A DNA stretch of 64,000 nt. It comes from Tunturibacter gelidoferens. GTDB lineage: Bacteria; Acidobacteriota; Terriglobia; Terriglobales; Acidobacteriaceae. The translations under genes and the position numbers were made by a program. The stretch covers positions 3,844,001 to 3,908,000 of the forward strand of contig NZ_CP132938.1 in NCBI RefSeq assembly GCF_040358255.1, given 5' to 3'. The notes below the pieces were generated by a model. That model did not search any database. It saw only the letters and a list, made by a program, of their open reading frames with translations, and was not told the origin of the DNA. This document shows, one piece after another, positions 33,321 to 42,407 of the stretch (positions are counted from its first letter, which is position 1; the number at the start of each line of letters is the position of its first letter).

Positions 33321-35858
33321 ATGCAGGATGTCTGGGTTGCGTTGCGTCAGTTCTACAAATCGCCGGGGTTCGTGATTACGGTGGTGCTCACAATTGCCCT
33401 GGGAATTGGTGCGAATACGGCCATCTTTACGCTGGTGCACGCGATCCTGATGAAGTCTTTGCCGGTAGCGGATCCGAAGACGCTGTTTCGTGTGGGGGAC
33501 CTGGACGATTGCTGCGTCAACGGCGGCTTTATTAATGACAACGGGGATTTCGATCTCTTTTCTTACGAGTTGTACAAGCATCTTCAGGAGACGACGCCGG
33601 AGTTCGAACGCCTTGCTGCGATGCAGTCGGGCGGTGAACAGAAGACGACGCGGCGAGGTTCGGAGCCGGCTAAGTCTGAGCGGGCGCAGTATGTTTCAGG
33701 CAATTTTTTTACGACGTTCGGGATTGGTCCGTTTGCAGGGCGAGTGTTGACGGATGCGGATGATACGCCGGGTGCGGCTCCGGCGGTGGTGATGAGCTAT
33801 CAGGCATGGCAGTCGGACTACGGGAGCGATCCGAAGGTGGTGGGGTCGACATTTTATCTACAGGGGCAGCCCGCTACAGTGGTGGGAATCGCACCGCCGG
33901 GATTTTTTGGCGACCGAATCAGGAGCAATCCGCCGGGGCTGTGGATTCCACTGGCCATGGAGCCTTCGATCGAGGGGAAGAATACGCTTCTGCATGTGCC
34001 GGACAGCAACTGGCTGTATGCGGTGGGTAGGCTCAAGCCGGGTGTCAGCGTCAGCGCGTTGCAGGACAAGATGTCCGGCAGCTTGAGACAGTTTCTTGCG
34101 GCGCAACCTAATTATTCTCGAAATGGCGGATCGGCGGTTATTCCGAAACAGCATGTGGTGATTGTGCCGGGCGGCGCGGGTATTCAGAATCTGCAGAAGG
34201 AGACGGGCAAAGGACTTTATCTGCTGATGACGATCTCCGGACTGGTGCTGCTGGTGGCGTGCGCGAATGTGGCGAACCTGCTGCTGGCGCGGGGAACGAC
34301 GCGGAGGGCTGATACTTCGGTGCGGGTTGCGCTGGGTGCGGCGAGGAGCAGATTGATTCGGCAGACGTTGACGGAGAGTTTGCTGCTGGGGTGTGCGGGC
34401 GGTCTGGCTGGGCTGGGCGTGGCTTATGCGGGGACGCGGATGATTCTGGCGCTTGCGTTTCCCGATTCTCCGAATCTGCCGATTGCGGCGAGTCCTTCGC
34501 TGGCGGTGCTGGGATTTGCATTTTTGTTGTCGTTGCTGACGGGAGTGGTGTTTGGCGTGGTGCCGGCGTGGATCACCTCGCACTCGGACCCGGCGGAGGC
34601 GCTGCGTGGGTCGAATCGGTCTACGCGAGATCGGGCATCGCTGCCGCAGAGATCGCTGATTGTGTTTCAGGCAGCGCTGTCGCTGGTGCTGCTGGTGGGT
34701 GCAGGTCTGTTGACGAAGAGCCTGCGGAACATAGAGCACCAGAACTTTGGTATTAAAACGCAGAACCGCTATGTGTTACATATCGACCCAGCGGGTGCGG
34801 GATATACGCCTGAGAAGCTGCCTGCGTTTTATCAGGCGCTGGAGCAGGAGTTTGGATCGCTGCCGGGAGTCCAGAGTGTTGGACTGGCGCTCTACAGCAC
34901 CCTAGAGGGGAATAACTGGGGCGAGGGTGTATTTTTTGATGGGCGACCAGCACCGGGACCGAACGATCACAATAATTCAACGTGGGACCGGGTGAGCAAC
35001 CACTTCTTTGAGACGGTGGGACAGCCTGTGGTGCGTGGACGCGGATTTACGGATCAGGATACGGCGACGTCGCAGCAGGTTGCCGTGGTGAATCAGGCGT
35101 TCGTGAGGAAGTTCTTTCCAAAGGAAGATCCGATGGGAAAGCACTTCGGAGTCTACGAGCAGAAGTTCTCGTCGTTGTTCGAGATTGTGGGGATTGTGGC
35201 GGATGCCAAGTATCAGAATCCCCGCGACGAGGTGAGAACGATGTACTTTCGTCCGCTGACGCAGACGATGCCGGGGCTGACGGATCCGAATGAAACAATG
35301 GCTGAGGGGCGAGGGCGCTATATCAACTCGGTGACTTTCTTTTTTCGAAGCGAGCCGCAAAATCTTGACGCGACGGTGAGACGAACTCTTGCGAAGATCA
35401 ACCCAGATCTGACGGTGCTTGATCTGCATTCGCTGGACTACCAGGTGGCGGACAACTTTACGCAGGAGCGGTTGATTGCGAGGCTGACGATGTTGTTTGG
35501 TGGGCTTGCGGTGGTGCTTGCTGCGGTTGGGTTGTATGGAATCACTTCGTATCAGGTGGCGCGAAGAACGAGCGAGATAGGACTGCGTATGGCGCTGGGA
35601 GCGGACCGGGGGAACGTGGTGCGCATGGTGATGCGAAGCGCGTTTCTGCAGGCAGGACTGGGACTGGCGATTGGAATTCCTGTTGCGATCTTTGGAGCAA
35701 GGGCGATGGCCGATCAACTGTACGGTGTGCGCTCGTATGATCCGGTGAGTTTGCTGATTGCAATGGTGGTGCTGCTGGGATCGGCCGCGGTGGCTGGGTT
35801 CATCCCTGCTCGCCGGGCTGCGAATATCGAACCAATGACGGCGTTGCGTACGGAATGA
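33321..35858 (+). CDS. MacB-like ABC transporter permease, orphan (ADOP type)
   Basis: A FtsX/MacB-type permease without an adjacent ATPase, of the kind repeated many times in Acidobacteria genomes. The 845-aa protein begins DVWVALRQFYKSPGFVITVV, has a first membrane helix, then a MacB-type periplasmic core, and a permease half with LLLVACANVANLLLARG. A second periplasmic part and a second permease half (LFGGLAVVLAAVGLYGITSYQVARRTSEIGLRMALGA) follow, ending in ARRAANIEPMTALRTE. ATG at 33321 has GGAGGG 7 bases upstream. Its transport or signalling role is unknown. Confidence 0.9.
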   Translation: MQDVWVALRQFYKSPGFVITVVLTIALGIGANTAIFTLVHAILMKSLPVADPKTLFRVGDLDDCCVNGGFINDNGDFDLFSYELYKHLQETTPEFERLAAMQSGGEQKTTRRGSEPAKSERAQYVSGNFFTTFGIGPFAGRVLTDADDTPGAAPAVVMSYQAWQSDYGSDPKVVGSTFYLQGQPATVVGIAPPGFFGDRIRSNPPGLWIPLAMEPSIEGKNTLLHVPDSNWLYAVGRLKPGVSVSALQDKMSGSLRQFLAAQPNYSRNGGSAVIPKQHVVIVPGGAGIQNLQKETGKGLYLLMTISGLVLLVACANVANLLLARGTTRRADTSVRVALGAARSRLIRQTLTESLLLGCAGGLAGLGVAYAGTRMILALAFPDSPNLPIAASPSLAVLGFAFLLSLLTGVVFGVVPAWITSHSDPAEALRGSNRSTRDRASLPQRSLIVFQAALSLVLLVGAGLLTKSLRNIEHQNFGIKTQNRYVLHIDPAGAGYTPEKLPAFYQALEQEFGSLPGVQSVGLALYSTLEGNNWGEGVFFDGRPAPGPNDHNNSTWDRVSNHFFETVGQPVVRGRGFTDQDTATSQQVAVVNQAFVRKFFPKEDPMGKHFGVYEQKFSSLFEIVGIVADAKYQNPRDEVRTMYFRPLTQTMPGLTDPNETMAEGRGRYINSVTFFFRSEPQNLDATVRRTLAKINPDLTVLDLHSLDYQVADNFTQERLIARLTMLFGGLAVVLAAVGLYGITSYQVARRTSEIGLRMALGADRGNVVRMVMRSAFLQAGLGLAIGIPVAIFGARAMADQLYGVRSYDPVSLLIAMVVLLGSAAVAGFIPARRAANIEPMTALRTE

Positions 35859-36015
35859 TTTGCGTGCTTGTCGCCCCAGAGCATCGTTGATAGAGGGTAT
35901 TGGTGACGTACGGTATCACTCTGGTGGACCTGGGTGTGGGTTGCGAACAACCACTAACTAGCCGTCGTTTTTTGACTATCTTCAAAGTGTCCGTTCGTTT
36001 AGTCTCATTGGCATC

Positions 36016-37926
36016 ATGTACAAACGCGCGTCTGTTTTGTTTCTCTTGTGTACGACTTTAACTGTCTTTGGCGGAGATTCGAGCGATCACTGGCTGGAGG
36101 TAAAGAGCCCCCACTTTACCGTTCTGACCAACAGCAATAACAAACAGGCGATTCGCATCGCAAGCCAGTTTGAGCAGATGCGATCAGTATTTCAGACTAT
36201 GCTTCCCAACGCACCCTCGGATGCGGGCTCTCCAATCGTTGTGCTTGCTTTAAAGAGCAAGAAGGATTTTCAAGCGCTTGAGCCTGCGGCGTACTTGAGC
36301 AAAGGACAACTGGATCTGGCTGGACTTTTTATGCGAGCGCCGGACAAAAACTACATATTGCTTCGCCTTGACGGCGAGAGCGAGCATCCGTTTGCAGTGG
36401 TGTATCACGAGTACACCCACTACATCATGAGAAAGGCGACGTGGATGCCGCTTTGGTTGAACGAGGGGCTCGCGGAGTTTTACCAAAATACAGATATACA
36501 CGAAAAAGAAGTTCTACTCGGCCAGCCAAGTTCGGACGATATTCTCTTCCTGCGTCAGAACCGCCTGTTGCCGCTGACGACTCTGCTCAAGGTCGATTAC
36601 ACCTCCCCGTACTATCACGACGAGCAGAAAGGGTCAGTCTTCTATGCCGAATCCTGGGCTCTGACGCACTATCTCGAAGTGAGCGATTACGAGAAACACA
36701 CTGACCACGTGAGAGACTACGCCAAGTTTCTCTCACAGAACGAAGATCCTGTGACAGCGGCGCAGCATGCCTTTGGCGACTTGAGCGTGTTGCAGAAGGC
36801 ACTGAATTCTTACGTGCAGCAAGGCAGCTTCTCGATGTTCAAGAGAAATTCCGGTGTACTCGTCGATGAGTCCGCATTTCAGGTGCGGATTGTTCCTAAA
36901 CCCGAAATCGATGCGGTCCGTGCTGATGTTCTGGTCTACAACGACCGCATCAAGGAGGCCGAGGCACTGCTGGAGACCAGCCTTAGCGGCGATCCGAACA
37001 ATGCCCTCGCCCACGAAACGATGGGTTTTTTGAAGTATCGCGAAGGAGACATCGCGAGCGCGAAGAAGTGGTATGGCGAAGCGGTGCAGCTTGATTCTCA
37101 CAGCTATCTAGCTCACTACTACTTTGCTGCTATGTCCCTGCAGACGGGTGGTCGGGAGCATGATGAAGCGATCGAATCGAGCCTGCGTGCTTCGATCAAA
37201 CTGAACCCGACTTTTGCGCCTGCTTACGATACCCTGGCCATGTTTTGCGCCTCGCGCAACCAGCATTTGAGCGAAGCCCATATGTTGAATGCACAGGCGA
37301 TTCAACTCGAACCCGAGAACCTCAACTATCGAATCAACGCGGCGGCTGTCTTGAGTCAGCAACAGCAGTACTTGAGCGCGACCAATGTGCTGAAGGCCGC
37401 GAAGGGGGTGGCAAAGACTCCGGAGGAGGTCGCGATGCTAGAGAACCGCGTGAAGCAACTGGAACAGTTTCAGTCGCAGATGGATCGCGCTCAGCAACGG
37501 AACAACGAAGCATCTACGCAAGTAACTGTTACGCAGACAGCGCGGCCCTCTGGAGCGCAGCCGGACAATTCGAAGACGGTTGTGTTTAGAAAGGTCGACG
37601 GCAAGATGATGGGTACGATGGAAGAGGCGCCGAAGTATCCGGATGGTGACTCGAAAGGGCCTCGCCATATGATTCAGGGGATCATACGCAACGTGCAATG
37701 CTCGTATCCGAATGTCATCGCTCTGAAGATTGAGAAGGAGGGGAAGTCCGTCTCACTGTACAACAATAACTACTACAAGGTGGTGTTTACTCTGGCGAAC
37801 TACGAGACAGAAGGCGATCTAAAGCCATGCTCAGATATTGAAGGGATGAAGGCCAAAGTTGGATATGCCGAGGTCTCGGATTCGATCGTTGCTGGTCAGA
37901 TACTGACGATCGAGTTGACTAAATAG
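36016..37926 (+). CDS. Exported gluzincin-type metallopeptidase with TPR repeats
   Basis: A 636-aa protein with an N-terminal hydrophobic segment (about residues 5-18). The domain at about 25-280 has HEYTHYIM (zinc HExxH) and, 24 residues on, WLNEGLAEFY, giving the glutamate ligand of a gluzincin. Residues about 290-490 hold TPR-like helical pairs (ALAHETMGFLKYREGDIASAKKWYGEAVQLD). The C-terminal about 130 residues are unmatched. It is probably periplasmic. Substrate unknown; it could process surface proteins of the adjacent region. No clear ribosome site. Confidence 0.7.
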   Translation: MYKRASVLFLLCTTLTVFGGDSSDHWLEVKSPHFTVLTNSNNKQAIRIASQFEQMRSVFQTMLPNAPSDAGSPIVVLALKSKKDFQALEPAAYLSKGQLDLAGLFMRAPDKNYILLRLDGESEHPFAVVYHEYTHYIMRKATWMPLWLNEGLAEFYQNTDIHEKEVLLGQPSSDDILFLRQNRLLPLTTLLKVDYTSPYYHDEQKGSVFYAESWALTHYLEVSDYEKHTDHVRDYAKFLSQNEDPVTAAQHAFGDLSVLQKALNSYVQQGSFSMFKRNSGVLVDESAFQVRIVPKPEIDAVRADVLVYNDRIKEAEALLETSLSGDPNNALAHETMGFLKYREGDIASAKKWYGEAVQLDSHSYLAHYYFAAMSLQTGGREHDEAIESSLRASIKLNPTFAPAYDTLAMFCASRNQHLSEAHMLNAQAIQLEPENLNYRINAAAVLSQQQQYLSATNVLKAAKGVAKTPEEVAMLENRVKQLEQFQSQMDRAQQRNNEASTQVTVTQTARPSGAQPDNSKTVVFRKVDGKMMGTMEEAPKYPDGDSKGPRHMIQGIIRNVQCSYPNVIALKIEKEGKSVSLYNNNYYKVVFTLANYETEGDLKPCSDIEGMKAKVGYAEVSDSIVAGQILTIELTK

Positions 37927-38000
37927 AATCGTCTTCTTGTGAAGCAATGTCTTTACGGGTGTTTGCCAGTTTGATCTAAGACCGCTCTATTTTGCTGTGC

Positions 38001-38774
38001 CTATACGGAGAAGCGTCTGAGGCGGGAGAGTTGTAAGAAGCTGAGCCAGATAAAGCGTGGGTTGTTTAACAGGTAGCGGCGCCACAGGCGTTTGGGCTCT
38101 TTGATGAGGCGGTAGAGCCACTGCAGGCCGGATCGCTTCATCCAATCGGGAGCTTCGGCGAGGTTGCCACTGAGGAGATCGAACGCCGCGCCGACGCCGA
38201 CCATAAGCTTTACCGGCAGGCGACCGTTGTAGGAAGCCATGAAGCGCTCCTGCTTGGGCGTGCTGAGGCCACACCAGAGTATGTCAGCCTGCGATGCTGC
38301 AAGGCGGGCTCGCAGATCTTCTTCCTCTTCGACGTTGAGGGGACGGAAGGGCGGGGTGTAGGTGCCTACGATCTGAAGGCCGGGATAGCGGCGCGTGAGT
38401 TCTGTCCGCAGTTCCTCGGCGATGCCGGGCCTGCCTCCGTAAAAGAAGTGGCGATAGCCGCGCTGCACGGAGAGCGCGCACATGTTGAGCATGAAGTCCG
38501 GACCGTAGACGCGGGTCATGTGTTTGAAGCCGTGCAGGTGGCCGAGCCATACGGTGGGCACGCCATCGGGGGTTGATAAGAAAGACTGGTTGAGGATGGT
38601 TCGGAAGGCTTCGTCCGATTGCGCTTCGATGATGCCATGGACGCCAGTGACGCAGATGTATCCGCTTTCACCGCGGTTTAGCAGGGCCTCGCTGCACTCC
38701 AGTGCGCTTTCCATGGAGAGTGCACTGATTCCGACACCAAGGATATTGACTCTCGGCGGATCGGCAGAGATCAT
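38001..38774 (-). CDS. WecG/TagA/CpsF-type glycosyltransferase
   Basis: A 257-aa glycosyltransferase of the GT26 type, which adds a sugar to a polyprenyl-linked acceptor early in surface polysaccharide or teichoic acid synthesis. Family blocks: ICVTGVHGIIEAQSDE, STPDGVPTVWLG, HFFYGGRPGIAEELRT, ILWCGLSTPKQERFMA and VGVGAAFDLLSG near the C-terminus, with WLYRLIKEPKRLWRRYL at the end. ATG at 38774 has GGAGCG about 5 bases upstream; the frame stays open to 39086 only by overlapping the next gene. It marks the left end of the exopolysaccharide locus. Confidence 0.88.
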   Translation of the reverse strand: MISADPPRVNILGVGISALSMESALECSEALLNRGESGYICVTGVHGIIEAQSDEAFRTILNQSFLSTPDGVPTVWLGHLHGFKHMTRVYGPDFMLNMCALSVQRGYRHFFYGGRPGIAEELRTELTRRYPGLQIVGTYTPPFRPLNVEEEEDLRARLAASQADILWCGLSTPKQERFMASYNGRLPVKLMVGVGAAFDLLSGNLAEAPDWMKRSGLQWLYRLIKEPKRLWRRYLLNNPRFIWLSFLQLSRLRRFSV

Positions 38775-38977
38775 GATCGCTCCTTGACTATGAACTCGTG
38801 CTGCATCTGTTGTGTTGCCGGTTGGTCGGGAGTCGCGTGCTCGCAATGGGACCGAGCGCTTGATCGGACTACCTGAGTCTGACTGCGTGATTGGCGTTGC
38901 TGATGGCTTGAGTATACGAAAGTAGACGGAGGCTGTCGACCGGTTGCGCGGTTCGACAGCACTCCTTTGTGCCTTTC

Positions 38978-40927
38978 CTATTTGTAACCAACGAAGAGCG
39001 GCATTCGAAATGATTTGTTGTTCGGTGAGGTGATTTCCTGTGTAACGCCGGAGCGCGTCTCCTGCACCTGGATGGAGTATCCGCAACCTAAGCAGTAGAC
39101 GGATTCTTTGTAGATGTAGGATGTCTGGGCGTCTGTTGAGATGAACGCGGGTTGGCTAGAGGACACAGGTACGGCTGGATAGATAAGGCCTCCGAGAAGC
39201 TCTGTCTGACCACCGCTGGCAGTGTTGATGACTGTGCCTGCCTTCTCGGTCTTGAGGCCTAGAATCCAGAGGGAGCCGCCCAGATTCGAGATCTTGGTTG
39301 CTAAGATCTCGTTGTCGAGTTGTCGCACAAAGGCCTGCTGCCCCTTCTGGATGTTGAAGCTGTTGATGCCGATGTCCTCAAGAAAGAGCTTCCCGGCGCC
39401 GGGGTAGCTCGCGTAGTTAGTGATGAATGCGTCCTTGAGAACGACGGGGCGGCTACCGCGATGATCGATCTTGATTCCGTAGCCGAACTGCTCGATGATG
39501 AGCGGCTGAGTGCTGTTGCTGGTGACGACGAAGCGAATGCCGCCGCCGTTTGTTCCGGCGCCTGTGTTGACGACGGAGGAGAAGCCGACGATTCGATCGA
39601 CAGTATCGGGCACGGTGACGTCGGCTTCGTTGTAGGAAAAGTATGCGGCAAATGGGAAGTAAACGGTGTGCTTGCCGCTGTTGAGAACGGTCTGAAGACC
39701 GGAGGTATCCCCGTACCACTTAGGAGTGAAGACGGCCCAATCGGACAGGCTTGTACTAGTGAAGGAGGGCGTCTCTTGAACGGCCAGATCGAGACCGTTG
39801 GTTGAGGATGCGGTTCCTGTGAGCGTTGAGGGCGTGCCGACTACGAGATGCGTGAGGGTACCTTTGTGGAGAGTTGGGGTGGAGGTGCTCGTGTCCTGCA
39901 AGGTCGCTTCGTATCCGCTTGAGGATACATTTCGCACGAACATCGTGTTGTCGGTCTCGATTGCGGGAACTGTTGCCACGCCGCCGGAGAGGGTGCCGTC
40001 GAGCAGAACGACGAACCCTCCGGAGTTGGTGATGGCTGGAACTTTGTTGGTGCTGGTGAGACCGCGAATATTGATCAGTTGATTGCTGTTGCGAATACCG
40101 GCGATGTTTTGGCTCGTGAGGGTGATGCCTTCCATGGTGGCACTGTACTCGGCGTTTTGAAGATCGATGCCTACGTCGAAGCCCTGTATCTCCGTGTTGC
40201 GGATCATCAGAGGGCCGGCGTAGTGCTGCGTGAGATCGATACCAGCATGCCCCTTTCCGTCTTCGCTCTTGACGAAGACGTTGTGGATCGAGCCGATGTT
40301 GTTGGAGACATAGGTAATGGCGGTGGCGCCTGGGTTACCGGAGCCGATCGTGAGACCAAGATCCCAAACGTTCTGACGGAAGGACTGGTTTCCGAGCGGC
40401 GTAAGGATCATCGGCTTTGGAGCTGACGTGTTGTTGAAGCCGCCGGAGTCGGGGGCGAGGCGAATGATGCTGCTCGACGAACCCGATCCCTGCAGTGTGA
40501 CACAGCATCCGACCCACTGAAGAGTGTTGCTAACGAGGTAGGTTCCTGGCGGGAAGTACAACGCCTTTGGCACTCCGTAGTAGTCGCCGGAAGCGTTGGA
40601 TCGTCCGTCGGAGAGAGCCTTCTGAATGGCCGCGGTGTCATCGGTTACGCCGTCACCGACGGCACCGTATGTTTTAACCGAGGTCATAAAGCCTGTGGGA
40701 AACGATAGAGGGCCCTTGTTCAGGTTTGCGCCTGACAAGGCAGGCTGCACCGCGGCGGTGCCGCCTTCCTCGACGGGGATGGTCTGTCCGGAGCAACCCG
40801 CCAAAATCACAATGCATAGCAGGCTGATGGCGCTTATCGCAGCGCGAAAGGTTGAGGGCGTTCGATGGCCTCCGCTGGACGCAGAGATCTCATGGAGAAA
40901 TTGGGGAGGGGGAGGGCATTTTCTCAT
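38978..40927 (-). CDS. Exported lipoprotein with right-handed beta-helix (pectate lyase superfamily)
   Basis: A 649-aa protein with a signal sequence and lipobox ILAGC (about residue 44), so it is probably anchored in the outer membrane. The fold begins with VKTYGAVGDGVTDDTAAIQKALSDG and KALYFPPGTYLVSNTLQW, the N-terminal mark of the pectate-lyase-3/GH28-like helix, followed by long repetitive strand segments. No catalytic Asp triad is obvious, so it may bind polysaccharide or cleave it. ATG at 40927 is used; GTG 40960 and ATG 40957 are alternatives. A paralog lies at 42408-45011. Confidence 0.78.
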   Translation of the reverse strand: MRKCPPPPQFLHEISASSGGHRTPSTFRAAISAISLLCIVILAGCSGQTIPVEEGGTAAVQPALSGANLNKGPLSFPTGFMTSVKTYGAVGDGVTDDTAAIQKALSDGRSNASGDYYGVPKALYFPPGTYLVSNTLQWVGCCVTLQGSGSSSSIIRLAPDSGGFNNTSAPKPMILTPLGNQSFRQNVWDLGLTIGSGNPGATAITYVSNNIGSIHNVFVKSEDGKGHAGIDLTQHYAGPLMIRNTEIQGFDVGIDLQNAEYSATMEGITLTSQNIAGIRNSNQLINIRGLTSTNKVPAITNSGGFVVLLDGTLSGGVATVPAIETDNTMFVRNVSSSGYEATLQDTSTSTPTLHKGTLTHLVVGTPSTLTGTASSTNGLDLAVQETPSFTSTSLSDWAVFTPKWYGDTSGLQTVLNSGKHTVYFPFAAYFSYNEADVTVPDTVDRIVGFSSVVNTGAGTNGGGIRFVVTSNSTQPLIIEQFGYGIKIDHRGSRPVVLKDAFITNYASYPGAGKLFLEDIGINSFNIQKGQQAFVRQLDNEILATKISNLGGSLWILGLKTEKAGTVINTASGGQTELLGGLIYPAVPVSSSQPAFISTDAQTSYIYKESVYCLGCGYSIQVQETRSGVTQEITSPNNKSFRMPLFVGYK

Positions 40928-41104
40928 ACGCAAATAGTTGCATACTTCCCCAGCCATCACAATGGTACTAAGGTGTACATCCTATGAAGATTACGGCTGA
41001 ACTTCTTCGATGAGACCAAGTTGCGTGGCAACAATATTTTTTGAAGAGCTGAATTTTGGGCTTGAGATTTGTTTTGACTTTTATGAAGCAGCGTCCTTCT
41101 CGCG

Positions 41105-42259
41105 CTACGGGTGAGTTGCGTGCTCGATTGCGAGGACTAGATGGCGAGAGATCTCGCTCCAGGTGAAATCTCGATCGATCATCAATTTCGCCGAGGCGCC
41201 CATGCGGGTGCGTTCAGTGACTCCAAGTCTCTCTGCTTCTGCTAAGAGCTCGGCTAGTCGAGTGGGAGTATTTGGAGTAAGGACCAGTCCGGAGCTGGAG
41301 TGCCGGACGAAGTCGGCGAGGTTGGTCTCTTCGGAGACGATCAGTGGAACGCCGCATGAAGCGGCCTCAAGGCATGCCGTGGGGATTACGTCGAAGCGGG
41401 AGGAGTGAACGAAGAACGTCGAGCCGCTAAGAATGTTGCGAAGAGGCGCTCCGAAGATTTGCCCTGTCCAGGTGATGGATTCGACGATGCCATGTTCTTT
41501 CGCGAGCGCCTCTAGCTGAGGTCGGTCAGGGCCATCGCCAACCATGGTCAAGTTGAGCGTGCCTCCTAATTTCCGGTATGCTGCGAATCCTTCTAGAAGG
41601 ATGTCCAAGCCCTTTTGGAAGATCACCATTCTTCCGCAGTAAGTGATGGTGGGCTTGATGATCTCGGTGTCAGAACGGCTCTCGAGGCCGGGCTGGCTGG
41701 CAGTCTCATGGTTGGGCAGTTCGAAGCCATTCGGAATGAGAGCGATCTGATGGAGCGAAGAGAATCTAGATTTGAGATCGTCCACTTCGGTCTGGCCTAT
41801 GGCGTGTATCAGGGAGGCGTTTCGTAGAGTCCAGCCTTCCCACGCGGAGAGATAGAGTCGCTTCCGGATTCGGCCGGCGATGGATCGACCGCTGCGGTCG
41901 GAGAGATAACCTCCGTGCGGCGTGATGCCGAATTGTATCTTTCTTTTGTGCAGTAGCTTTGCGGCGGATGTGAGTTGCGGAACAAAAACAGAGTGCAACT
42001 GCACCCATGTGCCTTCAGGCAGATCCGACAGGGCGGCGTGGAGATCTTTGGTGAGCCCGAGTTGCGATCTGCTCCCAGGAAAAGGAACGAGCTTGTAGGT
42101 GCGTGCGTGATTGGAATGCTCCTCAGTTGGAAGTAAGATCCAGACCTCGCACTCGTGACCCTGGGCAACCATGTTGGTTGCAAGCCAGTGCACGACTTTG
42201 TTAACTCCATTGGCCGAATTCGGGTCAGCGGTTCCTGGAATCATGTGGATGATGCGCAA
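41105..42259 (-). CDS. Glycosyltransferase family 4 (GT-B)
   Basis: A 384-aa cytosolic enzyme for exopolysaccharide assembly. N-terminal MIPGTADPNSANGVNKVVHWLA gives the Gly-rich acceptor loop; ALIPNGFELP and ITYCGRMVIFQKGLDILLEG mark the donor domain; SRFDVIPTACLEAASCGVPLIVSEETNLADFV is the nucleotide-sugar E-x7-E-type site. The start codon is TTG at 42259 with AGGAGG 7 bases upstream. It sits between two paralogous beta-helix genes on the same strand. Confidence 0.88.
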   Translation of the reverse strand: MRIIHMIPGTADPNSANGVNKVVHWLATNMVAQGHECEVWILLPTEEHSNHARTYKLVPFPGSRSQLGLTKDLHAALSDLPEGTWVQLHSVFVPQLTSAAKLLHKRKIQFGITPHGGYLSDRSGRSIAGRIRKRLYLSAWEGWTLRNASLIHAIGQTEVDDLKSRFSSLHQIALIPNGFELPNHETASQPGLESRSDTEIIKPTITYCGRMVIFQKGLDILLEGFAAYRKLGGTLNLTMVGDGPDRPQLEALAKEHGIVESITWTGQIFGAPLRNILSGSTFFVHSSRFDVIPTACLEAASCGVPLIVSEETNLADFVRHSSSGLVLTPNTPTRLAELLAEAERLGVTERTRMGASAKLMIDRDFTWSEISRHLVLAIEHATHP

Positions 42260-42407
42260 TCCTTAGCCTCCTAGACGTAGTTCGTGGCGTGGCTTTGGCT
42301 TGACATGCTCTGAAGCGAAGTAAAGGCAAATAGTTGCTTGAGCCCTGTCGAAGCCTCTCGACTGCACTACCTGATTTGTGATGTCGATGTCGATGGTGGG
42401 TGGGGAG

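Noticed and set aside
33321..35858. Complete macrolide efflux system (MacAB)
   Set aside because: No MacA adaptor or ATPase gene is adjacent; the size and double permease layout fit the orphan acidobacterial type.
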